Origin: Dehalococcoidia bacterium
GTDB lineage: Bacteria > Chloroflexota > Dehalococcoidia > Dehalococcoidales > UBA5760
NCBI GenBank assembly: GCA_030639215.1
Contig: DAOWDD010000050.1
Location: 1-5,195 of the forward strand
Direction: 5' to 3'
Length of the DNA: 5,195 nucleotides
Part shown: one piece after another, positions 1 to 4,930 of the stretch
Position numbering within the stretch: position 1 is the first letter of the stretch
How the letters are laid out: every line of letters begins with the position of its first letter
Notes under the pieces: model-generated
The model's database searches: none
Told to the model about the DNA's origin: nothing
What the model saw: only the letters and a program-made list of their open reading frames with translations
Position numbers and translations under genes: made by a program

Positions 1-365
1 CGGCCCCCCCGGTAGGTCCGGCGCTAGGACAGCACGGGATTAATATAATGGGGTTCTGCAAGGAGTATAACGAGCGTACTGCCAGTCAGTCCGGCTCTAT
101 CATTCCGGTTGAGATAACCGTCTTTGATGACCGGTCATTCACCTTTATTACCAAGACACCGCCGACCAGTGATTTGTTGAAAAAGGCGTTGGGTCTGGAA
201 AAGGGTGCCGGAGCTGCTGGCCGTGAGAAAGCAGGCGCGTTGTCCCGGGACAAACTCCGTGAAATAGCCAAGCTTAAGGCAAAAGACCTGAACGCAGTCA
301 GTATTGAAGGGGCGGAGCGAATCGTTGAGGGTACCGCCCGCAGCATGGGAATTGAGGTTGAGTAG
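1..365 (+). CDS. rplK: 50S ribosomal protein L11, 5'-truncated by window edge
   Basis: L11 sits at the base of the ribosomal stalk, binds the GTPase-associated region of 23S rRNA and supports factor-dependent GTP hydrolysis. The reading frame is open from base 3, and translation reads [20 protein letters not shown], the proline-rich N-terminal domain of L11. The ATG at 48 is therefore an internal Met, not the start. About 20 N-terminal residues lie outside the window, and 120 residues are visible against a usual total of about 141. The linker (FTFITKTPP) and the C-terminal rRNA-binding domain ([14 protein letters not shown], then [11 protein letters not shown]) are intact, ending in TAG at 363-365. 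rplA starts 2 bases later, so the two are co-transcribed and probably translationally coupled. Any L1-binding autoregulatory site would lie upstream of the window. The family assignment is secure. Confidence 0.97.
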   Translation, partial: APPVGPALGQHGINIMGFCKEYNERTASQSGSIIPVEITVFDDRSFTFITKTPPTSDLLKKALGLEKGAGAAGREKAGALSRDKLREIAKLKAKDLNAVSIEGAERIVEGTARSMGIEVE

Positions 366-367
366 AG

Positions 368-1081
368 ATGGTAAGACGGAGTAAAAAGTATCAAGAAGCA
401 GTTAAACTGCTGGACAGGCCGGAGACCTATGCTCCCGGGGAGGCTATCGAGCTGGCGAAGAAGATGGCCTATACTCGATTTGATGAGAGCGTTGAGCTTC
501 ACCTCAGGATGGGCGTTGACCCCAGGAACGCGACTCAGCAGGTACGTGGTGTCGCCCTTTTGCCCTACGGGCTGGGCAAGCAAGTACGTGTTCTGGTCTT
601 TGCGCAGGGTGAAGCAGAGAGGATTGCCGGGGGGGCGGGGGCGGACTTTGTCGGTGGCGATGACCTGGTCAAGAAGATAGAAAACGGTTGGCTGGAATTT
701 GATACCGCTATCGCTACCCCGGATATGATGGGCAGGGTGGGCAAGCTGGGGAAAATCCTGGGCCGGAGAGGGCTGATGCCCAATCCCAAGTCGGGGACGG
801 TGGTAGCTGCCGAAGACCTGCCCCGGGTAATCGATGATTCCCGTAAGGGTCGAGTTGAGTTTAAGCTGGATAGAACGGCTATCATTCACCTCTCCCTGGG
901 TAAGGTCAGTTTCGAGGCTGATAAGCTACTGGGAAACCTGACAGCGGTGGTAGAGGCTGTGGTGAAGGCTAAGCCCAGCGGCGCCAAGGGCCAGTACATT
1001 AAGTCGGCCACCTTGACCACAACTATGGGACCGGGGATAAGGCTTGACCTTAAATCAACCCTTGAGCTAGGCACCGGTTGA
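368..1081 (+). CDS. rplA: 50S ribosomal protein L1
   Basis: L1 forms the mobile L1 stalk that helps release deacylated tRNA from the E site, and in many bacteria it represses its own operon. The 237 residues are normal for bacterial L1 (about 230-235). The N-terminal half of domain I is at residues 1-65 (YAPGEAIELAKK, FDESVELHLRMGVDP). Domain II covers about 66-160 and carries the family signature near 115-144 (ATPDMMGRVGKLGKILG, then RRGLMPNPKSGTV). The rest of domain I follows, ending with the rRNA-binding TTMGPGIRLD at 217-226. The ATG lies 2 bases after the rplK stop, and GAGG at 354-357, inside the end of rplK, is a plausible ribosome binding site. TGA is at 1079-1081. The L10 leader RNA follows directly. 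Confidence 0.98.
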   Translation: MVRRSKKYQEAVKLLDRPETYAPGEAIELAKKMAYTRFDESVELHLRMGVDPRNATQQVRGVALLPYGLGKQVRVLVFAQGEAERIAGGAGADFVGGDDLVKKIENGWLEFDTAIATPDMMGRVGKLGKILGRRGLMPNPKSGTVVAAEDLPRVIDDSRKGRVEFKLDRTAIIHLSLGKVSFEADKLLGNLTAVVEAVVKAKPSGAKGQYIKSATLTTTMGPGIRLDLKSTLELGTG

Positions 1082-1150
1082 TTTTTATAGATAGTTAACA
1101 GATTAATAGTTTCCTGTGATAGTGGGTGCCAGTAAGGCTTAAATTATGTT

Positions 1151-1217
1151 GCCTGCCGAGGATAAAACAAAGGCTCTGGACCAGCAGCGTTTTTGCTTTA
1201 GCCCTTGTGCGGCAGGC
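1151..1217 (+). promoter_or_regulatory. Candidate antiterminator pairing in the L10 leader
   Basis: Two nested helices can form here. GCCTGCCG (1151-1158) is perfectly complementary to CGGCAGGC (1210-1217). Inside it, ACAAAGGCT (1167-1175) pairs with AGCCCTTGT (1200-1208) with one A-C mismatch. Both 3' strands lie inside the terminator hairpin, so this fold and the terminator exclude each other. The 5' strand 1151-1158 is also part of the proposed L10-binding element, which suggests how L10 binding could release the terminator. The complementarity is observed; the switching model is inference. Confidence 0.7.
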
Positions 1218-1231
1218 ACCGGGGCTTTTTT
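1200..1231 (+). terminator. Rho-independent terminator (attenuator) before rplJ
   Basis: The hairpin arms are 1200-1210 (AGCCCTTGTGC) and 1216-1226 (GCACCGGGGCT), with loop GGCAG (1211-1215). It has ten pairs, including one G-T pair, plus one mismatch (1206/1220). A run of six T follows at 1226-1231. It lies 40 bases before the rplJ start and after rplA, where an L10-controlled attenuator is expected. It should lower rplJL transcription when the competing antiterminator is not formed. Confidence 0.8.
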
Positions 1232-1271
1232 GTGGAGATGTAACTGGTAATAGCGAGGAGGTTAACCAAGG

Positions 1272-1796
1272 ATGTCCAGGGAAAAGAAGACAGAGATTAT
1301 CGATAGGTTCAAGGACACTTTCTCCAGGTGCAGCATCGGCATTTTGACTGACTACCGGGGGCTGTCGAATTCCGAGATAACCGCCCTGCGCCGCAGGTTA
1401 GGGGATTCGAGCGTTGAGTATAGAGTGGTGAAGAATACCCTGGCCCGGTTTGCCGCGGAAAGAGCGGGTAAGGCCAACCTGGCTGATTCCTTTGTCGGGC
1501 CGGTGGCTATTGCTTTAGGCTATGGTGATGTAACCGAGCCGGCCAGGATTCTGGCCGACTATATTTCCACTTCAAAGTCGGCTTTAACTATCAAGGGCGG
1601 CTTTTTGGGTGACCGGGTGCTTACCTCGGAAGAAGTATCGACTCTTGCCAGATTGCCGTCGAGGGAGATACTACTGGCCAAGCTGCTCGGTGGGATGCAG
1701 GGTCCTATTGCCGGGTTGGTCAATTGTCTTAGTGCCCCCATAACGGGGGTGGCGAGAGTTTTGCAGGCTAGAATTAAACAAATGGAGGGAGAATAA
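1272..1796 (+). CDS. rplJ: 50S ribosomal protein L10
   Basis: L10 anchors the L7/L12 dimers to 23S rRNA next to L11 and is the stalk's scaffold. The 174 residues are the normal family length. Recognisable blocks are the N-terminal rRNA-binding domain with DYRGL (27-31), [10 protein letters not shown] (49-58), GPVAIA (76-81) and IKGGFL (107-112), then [19 protein letters not shown] (125-143). The C-terminal helix from about 155 ([18 protein letters not shown]) is the segment that binds L12 N-terminal dimers. The ATG at 1272 has a near-perfect ribosome binding site, GAGGAGGT at 1255-1262, nine bases upstream. TAA is at 1794-1796, two bases before the rplL start. Expression is probably controlled by the L10 leader and its terminator. 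Confidence 0.98.
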   Translation: MSREKKTEIIDRFKDTFSRCSIGILTDYRGLSNSEITALRRRLGDSSVEYRVVKNTLARFAAERAGKANLADSFVGPVAIALGYGDVTEPARILADYISTSKSALTIKGGFLGDRVLTSEEVSTLARLPSREILLAKLLGGMQGPIAGLVNCLSAPITGVARVLQARIKQMEGE

Positions 1797-1798
1797 GA

Positions 1799-2329
1799 AT
1801 GGTGGAAGAAAAGGGGGCTGAAATGGAACAGGGTGCGGGAGAAGAAGCTGCCGAGGTGGAAAAGAAGGCAGTAAAAAAAGTAGTCAAAAAAGCGAAGGAA
1901 GAAGCGGCTGTCAGCGGGCAGAAAGATGCGGCTGAGGTCAAGAAGGGGCAGAAAGTGGCTGTTGAGGATATGATAGCGGCGATAAAGAATATGACGGTAC
2001 TTGAGCTATCGGAGATGGTCAAAGTCCTTGAGACTGAGTTCGGTGTTAGCGCTGCCGCTCCGGTGGTAGCTGCCGCGGCGACGGCTGAGGCTGCCGCTCC
2101 GGCTGCCGAGGAGGAGAAGACGGAATTCACCGTGGTCCTTAAGGATGCCGGGGCTAACCGGATTAATGTGATTAGAGCAGTGCGGGAATTGACTTCCCTG
2201 GGGCTGAAGGAATCCAAGGACCTGGTGGAGGGCGTTCCCAAGCCGGTAAAGGAAGCGGTCAGTAAGGAAGAGGCTGCCGCAGCTAAGGAGAAGCTGGAAA
2301 CAGCCGGGGCTACCGTTGAGGTCACATAG
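1799..2329 (+). CDS. rplL: 50S ribosomal protein L7/L12 with N-terminal extension
   Basis: L7/L12 forms the flexible stalk dimers that recruit translation factors. Residues 53-89 are the canonical dimerisation and L10-binding domain ([20 protein letters not shown], then [10 protein letters not shown]). Residues 90-106 are the Ala/Glu hinge. Residues 107-176 are the factor-binding C-terminal domain ([36 protein letters not shown]). The factor-binding surface is kept, with R121, I122, I125, R126, R129 and K137 at positions that are K65, V66, I69, K70, R73 and K84 in E. coli. The protein is 176 residues against a usual 120-130. The excess is residues 1-52, rich in Lys, Glu and Ala ([16 protein letters not shown] at 22-37). 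The ATG at 1799 follows GGAGGGAG (1784-1791) with good spacing. A second start, GTG at 1955 behind AGAAGGGG (1941-1948), would give a normal 124-residue protein. Both starts remain possible. Confidence 0.96.
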   Translation: MVEEKGAEMEQGAGEEAAEVEKKAVKKVVKKAKEEAAVSGQKDAAEVKKGQKVAVEDMIAAIKNMTVLELSEMVKVLETEFGVSAAAPVVAAAATAEAAAPAAEEEKTEFTVVLKDAGANRINVIRAVRELTSLGLKESKDLVEGVPKPVKEAVSKEEAAAAKEKLETAGATVEVT

Positions 2330-2343
2330 CACTAGAGCCCGGC

Positions 2344-2373
2344 TTGCAAATAGCTCTTGACAGCGTATATAAT
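2344..2373 (+). promoter_or_regulatory. Possible sigma70-type promoter for the 2413 gene
   Basis: A perfect -10 box TATAAT lies at 2368-2373. A weak -35 box, TTGCAA (2344-2349, 4 of 6 to consensus), is 18 bases upstream. Initiation would be expected near 2380, about 33 bases before the ATG at 2413. The TTGACA at 2357-2362 is only 5 bases from the -10 box and cannot serve as its -35. I see no convincing terminator after rplL, so readthrough from the ribosomal operon may also express the next gene. Confidence 0.4.
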
Positions 2374-2402
2374 CTCCGGTGATAGCTCTCACCGGAGGGG
2401 GA
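2374..2402 (+). promoter_or_regulatory. Hairpin overlapping the ribosome binding site of the 2413 gene
   Basis: CTCCGGTGA (2374-2382) and TCACCGGAG (2389-2397) form a perfect 9-bp stem around a 6-base loop. The Shine-Dalgarno sequence GGAGGGGG (2395-2402) starts in the 3' arm, so the hairpin would hide part of it. A transcript reading through from rplL contains the whole stem. One starting near 2380 would lack most of the 5' arm. No T-run follows, so it is not an intrinsic terminator. Confidence 0.5.
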
Positions 2403-2412
2403 ATGGCTGGTT

Positions 2413-2670
2413 ATGACTTATCCCGATAGCTTGATACTGACGGTTATGGGTGGAGTGTTCGTCGCGGTCGGCGCCGGCATCTTTTTCAAGGGCAAGATTG
2501 ATGCGAAGAGGGAGTACGACACCCTTACTTCCCGTACTGATATGAAGGAGTTTATCGAGCATTCACCGGAGCACTCCAGGGCGGGGACATTCAAACTGGG
2601 GGGAATGATAAGCATCATTGTTGGCCTGGTTATGCTCGGAATAGTGGGCGGTCTGCGGCTCTGGGGCTAA
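2413..2670 (+). CDS. Small two-helix membrane protein of unknown function
   Basis: I do not recognise this 85-residue protein. It has a hydrophobic segment at about 7-25 (LILTVMGGVFVAVGAGIFF), a polar loop at 26-61 rich in charged residues (KGKIDAKREYD, then EFIEHSPEHSRAG), and a second Gly-rich hydrophobic segment at about 62-80. This fits a helical hairpin in the cytoplasmic membrane, with the loop probably inside judging by its Lys/Arg near the first helix. The start ATG at 2413 is preceded by GGAGGGGG at 2395-2402. An earlier ATG at 2403 directly abuts that site and opens only an 8-codon frame. The gene follows rplL by 83 bases in the same direction and converges on the SemiSWEET gene, sharing bases 2667-2670. 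The membrane topology and coding start are well supported; no function can be assigned. Confidence 0.8.
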   Translation: MTYPDSLILTVMGGVFVAVGAGIFFKGKIDAKREYDTLTSRTDMKEFIEHSPEHSRAGTFKLGGMISIIVGLVMLGIVGGLRLWG

Positions 2671-2930
2671 GGCTTCCTACCGTACTTTAGCTTGGCGAAT
2701 AGGAGCGTAGCGACACAGCCTGCCCCGATGGCGTTCCAGATGATGACCGGGGTGAGGCTGAGGTAGAGACCGTAAACCAGCCAGAGGCTGATGCCGGAGA
2801 GCAGCAGAATGGTAAAGGCCGTGCTTATCTCATAGGCGCTCTTGAGCCTAAAGATACGAACAAGCTGCGGTATTGTGCTGGATGTTGCCAGTGCCCCGGC
2901 GATAAAGCCGAGCAGTTCTGCTGATATCAA
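2667..2930 (-). CDS. SemiSWEET-type sugar transporter (PQ-loop/MtN3 family)
   Basis: This 87-residue protein has three membrane helices (about 4-24, 36-56, 61-79), the single triple-helix bundle of bacterial SemiSWEETs, which dimerise to form a facilitative mono- or disaccharide transporter. Helix 1 carries the PQ motif (STIPQLVRIFR, Pro21-Gln22). The spacing and context of Trp50 (SLWLVYG) and Asn66 (IIWNAIG) match the substrate-contacting Trp48 and Asn64 of Leptospira SemiSWEET as I recall it. The length is typical of the family (about 85-95). The start is TTG at 2930-2928; upstream on this strand AAAGGTGA provides a ribosome binding site at suitable spacing, and the N-terminus then matches relatives. 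It lies 37 bases after comM on the same strand, so it is likely co-transcribed. The substrate cannot be read from sequence. Confidence 0.9.
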   Translation of the reverse strand: MISAELLGFIAGALATSSTIPQLVRIFRLKSAYEISTAFTILLLSGISLWLVYGLYLSLTPVIIWNAIGAGCVATLLFAKLKYGRKP

Positions 2931-2967
2931 CGATTGTCACCTTTCTCCGTCTTGTCTCCGGGCCGGG

Positions 2968-4485
2968 CTATACCGCCCGCCTCGGTCGGTACTGGATAGC
3001 CTCAGCCAGGTGATGGGCTTTAATTATCCCGGCGTTTTCCAGGTCGGCGATGGAGCGGGCCAGCTTCAGGATGCGGTGGAAGGCGCGTGCGGAAAGGTAG
3101 AGCTGTTTCATCGCCGCCTTGAGCAGGCTGCGGGCCGATTCTTCTGCCTGACAGAACTCCCTTACCTCGGTTGGCGTCATTTCCGCATTACAGGTTAACC
3201 CGGTCCCCTGGAAGCGCTCTTTCTGTATGGAACGGGCCGCCTTGACCCGTTCCTGTGCTTTGGTTGATTCTTCTCCCAGCCTGTCGTCGGCCAGTTTTTC
3301 ATAGTCAATGTGGGGCACCTCAACAAAGATGTCGATGCGGTCGATGAAGGGGCCGCTGATGCGCTTCTGATACCGGGAGACCAGAGCCGGAGAACAGGTG
3401 CAGGCCCGGAAGGGGTCGCCGTAGAAGCCGCAGGGGCAAGGATTCATCGCCCCAACCAGCATAAAGTTGGCCGGGAAGGTCAGGCTGCCCTGGGCCCGGC
3501 TGATGGTAACCACCTTGTCCTCCAGGGGCTGGCGCAGCACCTCGAGGACGGAATGCCCGAATTCAGAGAGTTCATCGAGGAAGAGAACGCCGCGATGGCT
3601 GAGGCTTATTTCACCCGGTTTTGGCCAATGCCCGCCACCGACCAGACCGGCGTTGGAGATGGTGTAGTGAGGAGAACGGAAGGGACGCTGCCTCATCAGG
3701 GGAGTATCTGTCGGCAGCAGACCACTGATGCTGTAGAGCTTGGTAACCTCCAGGGACTCCTCGATGGTCATTGGCGGTAGTATGGAAGGGAGCGTGCGTG
3801 CCAGCAGTGTTTTGCCGCTGCCCGGCGGCCCCACCATAATCAGGTTGTGCCCTCCGGAGGCGGCTACCTCCAGGGCGCGCTTGACGTGTTCCTGTCCCTT
3901 GATGTAGGCCAGGTCGGTGGTGACTTGGGCAGGAGCGCATTCCGGGATATCATCGGGCTGGTATTCCGGTGGCGGTATCTCTCCCCTCAGGTAGCTGACC
4001 AGCTGTGCCAGCGAGGCGATGGGGATAACTTTAGCGCCTTCTATCAGGGATGCCTCTTTAGCATCGGCTTCAGGGACAATAAGGGTGGTAAAACCCTTCT
4101 CGTAGGCCAGGGCGGCCATAGGCAGGACGCCGTTGGTGTGGCGCAGGCTGCCGTCCAGAGACAGCTCGCCGAGGACAACGGCCTGGGAGACATCGGCCTG
4201 TATCTGCTCTGAGCTTAGAAGGATGCCAACGGCAATGGGCAGGTCATAGGCTGGCCCGGCCTTCTTCAGGTTGGCGGGGGCGAGGTTGACCACGATGCGC
4301 CTGGTAGGGAAGCTGCAGCCGGAGTGCCGGATAGCGGCACGGACCCGCTCCCGGGCTTCCTGGACGGCGGCGTCGGGCAGGCCGACGATAGTAAATGAGG
4401 GCAGGCCGGGTGAGATATCCACCTCGACCTCAATGGTAGCTCCTTCCAGTCCGACGACGGCACAACTGATTACCTTGGCCAGCAT
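2968..4485 (-). CDS. comM: YifB/ComM family AAA+ ATPase (Mg chelatase-like branch-migration helicase)
   Basis: Characterised ComM is a hexameric helicase that promotes branch migration during natural transformation; YifB homologues are widespread even in non-competent bacteria. The 505 residues match the family's full length. Residues 1-165 are the Lon/ChlI-like N-terminal domain (SPGLPSFTIVGLPDAAVQE, KKAGPAYDLPIA, GELSLDGSLR). The AAA+ core has Walker A GPPGSGKT (219-226), Walker B VLFLDEL (300-306) and a sensor-1 region at GAMNPC (345-350). A family Cys cluster follows at C350, C352, C362 and C364, then SRYQKRISGPFIDRIDI (370-386) with arginine-finger candidates. The C-terminal Mg-chelatase helical domain runs 430-505 (LSARAFHRILKLARSIADLE). 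The ATG at 4485 has AAAGGT just upstream on this strand. The gene is intact and heads a unit with the SemiSWEET gene. Confidence 0.96.
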   Translation of the reverse strand: MLAKVISCAVVGLEGATIEVEVDISPGLPSFTIVGLPDAAVQEARERVRAAIRHSGCSFPTRRIVVNLAPANLKKAGPAYDLPIAVGILLSSEQIQADVSQAVVLGELSLDGSLRHTNGVLPMAALAYEKGFTTLIVPEADAKEASLIEGAKVIPIASLAQLVSYLRGEIPPPEYQPDDIPECAPAQVTTDLAYIKGQEHVKRALEVAASGGHNLIMVGPPGSGKTLLARTLPSILPPMTIEESLEVTKLYSISGLLPTDTPLMRQRPFRSPHYTISNAGLVGGGHWPKPGEISLSHRGVLFLDELSEFGHSVLEVLRQPLEDKVVTISRAQGSLTFPANFMLVGAMNPCPCGFYGDPFRACTCSPALVSRYQKRISGPFIDRIDIFVEVPHIDYEKLADDRLGEESTKAQERVKAARSIQKERFQGTGLTCNAEMTPTEVREFCQAEESARSLLKAAMKQLYLSARAFHRILKLARSIADLENAGIIKAHHLAEAIQYRPRRAV

Positions 4486-4511
4486 AGCTTACCTTTCTTG
4501 TGCAGCATCTC

Positions 4512-4540
4512 ATTGTAGCCTAAACAGGTTCGGGACGCAA
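4512..4540 (-). promoter_or_regulatory. Probable promoter of comM
   Basis: Read on the minus strand there is TTGCGT (4540-4535) and, 17 bases on, TACAAT (4517-4512). The -10 box matches 5 of 6 and the -35 box 3 of 6. Transcription would begin near 4505, giving a short leader of about 20 bases before the comM ATG at 4485. The position and spacing are right, but the -35 box is weak. Confidence 0.45.
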
Positions 4541-4706
4541 AGCGAGGCGGTTGCCCCCAATCTTAACCGGTTATAATGAGCGGTTCCCCGTTATCCTTAC
4601 CGCCTGTCCGGCTCCTCTTACCCCCTTTCTTTCCGTAGTGTCGTCCGGTAAACCCTTAACCGGGGCCGGGTAGTCCGGTAGAGCTATACGGCAGGTAGCT
4701 GCTCCC

Positions 4707-4736
4707 TTGACATAGCCGGATGCTTTGCACTATACT
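4707..4736 (+). promoter_or_regulatory. Strong sigma70-like promoter upstream of the right-edge gene
   Basis: A perfect -35 hexamer TTGACA (4707-4712) is followed after 18 bases by TATACT (4731-4736, 5 of 6 to TATAAT). Initiation is expected near 4743. The next plausible start codon is about 170-190 bases downstream, so the transcript would have a long untranslated leader, or the promoter serves an unrecognised small RNA. This is the best promoter match I found in the window. Confidence 0.65.
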
Positions 4737-4745
4737 ACCTTGCTT

Positions 4746-4871
4746 TGATTAGCACCGGGTGGCAGCATCGTGTTTTGTGGAGCCTCAGCTTGTGGTTGAT
4801 ATTCCTTCAGGCACAACCTGATTAGCGCCGGGGGGTGGTGTTGTATTCTGGGGGTAAAGAAGTTGGGGTTG
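4746..4871 (+). repeat. Degenerate direct repeat with 73-base offset
   Basis: TGATTAGCACCGGGTGG (4746-4762) recurs as TGATTAGCGCCGGGGGG (4819-4835), 15 of 17 identical. At the same 73-base offset TTGTGGTTG (4790-4798) recurs as TTGGGGTTG (4863-4871). The 18 bases after the first block match at 10 positions, with 7 of the 8 differences being transitions; the next 9 bases do not match. This looks like an old tandem duplication, or two copies of a site or structural element, in the leader behind the 4707 promoter. Confidence 0.5.
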
Positions 4872-4930
4872 CCACTATTTTGGCGAACTGCCGGAGATGA
4901 TAAACGACCGGTATGCGTAAGGAGACGGTC

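Larger units (their letters stand above)
1098..1236 (+). promoter_or_regulatory. L10 leader RNA (r-protein autoregulatory attenuator)
   Basis: The 190-base gap between rplA and rplJ has the hallmarks of the bacterial L10 leader, the mRNA element bound by L10 or the L10-(L12)n complex to repress rplJL. Seen in sequence: a GGGTGCC strand at 1124-1130, a small GCC-AGTAA-GGC hairpin (1128-1138), a GGCTTAA segment (1136-1142), then GCCTGCCGAGG (1151-1161). This order matches my memory of the family consensus (AGGUGCC, GGCUUAA, CCUGCCGAGG). A Rho-independent terminator follows at 1200-1231 and competes with an upstream pairing, so regulation is probably by transcription attenuation. The outer boundaries are approximate. 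The assignment rests on remembered consensus plus position before rplJ, not on a covariance search. Confidence 0.85.
4486..4930. other. Divergent intergenic region without a convincing gene
   Basis: This 445-base gap separates comM (leftward) from the right-edge membrane gene (rightward). Left part: the comM promoter, then a TATAAT at 4572-4577 flanked by AACCG (4565-4569) and CGGTT (4581-4585). Middle part: three GTCCGG words (4606, 4643, 4673), a near-identical decamer pair at 4641-4650 and 4671-4680 (T[C/A]GTCCGGTA), and CTTAACCGG twice (4562-4570, 4655-4663). Right part: a strong plus-strand promoter at 4707-4736 followed by a leader of about 190 bases with a degenerate direct repeat. I see no tRNA, no CRISPR array, no insertion sequence and no coding frame that looks selected. 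Confidence 0.7.

Noticed and set aside
86..889. 267-codon open frame on the minus strand across rplK and rplA
   Set aside because: It is antisense to two certain ribosomal genes, has no family resemblance, and long antisense frames are common opposite GC-rich coding sequence.
1095..1123. TTAACA-17-GATAGT with an upstream TG as a promoter for rplJL
   Set aside because: The -10 match is only 4 of 6, and a start near 1130 would remove the 5' part of the L10-binding element. A secondary promoter is possible but not supported enough to list.
1126..1347. 73-codon plus-strand frame through the L10 leader, possibly a leader peptide
   Set aside because: It runs through the terminator stem and into rplJ in another frame, lacks a good ribosome binding site, and the RNA structure explains the conservation better.
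1774..2325. 183-codon minus-strand frame opposite rplL, rich in Ser, Ala and Thr
   Set aside because: Its composition is the antisense image of the Ala/Lys/Glu codons of rplL, with no recognisable domain.
2334..2357. AGAGC/GCTCT dyad as the rplL terminator
   Set aside because: The stem is five pairs with a 14-base loop and no T-run follows, so it does not qualify as an intrinsic terminator.
2357..2373. TTGACA followed by TATAAT as a promoter
   Set aside because: The spacer is only 5 bases, far from the 16-18 needed; a weaker -35 at 2344 fits the TATAAT better.
3418..3464. Cys cluster in the ComM protein (C350, C352, C362, C364) as a novel metal site
   Set aside because: The CPCG and CTCS pattern in this position is a normal feature of the YifB/ComM family as I know it.
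3310..4212. Plus-strand open frames of 156 and 121 codons inside comM
   Set aside because: They are antisense to a gene with intact Walker motifs and a full-length family match, and have no recognisable features of their own.
4572..4577. TATAAT as a plus-strand promoter
   Set aside because: The only upstream -35 candidate, TTGCCC at 4551-4556, is 15 bases away and a poor match, and no gene follows closely.
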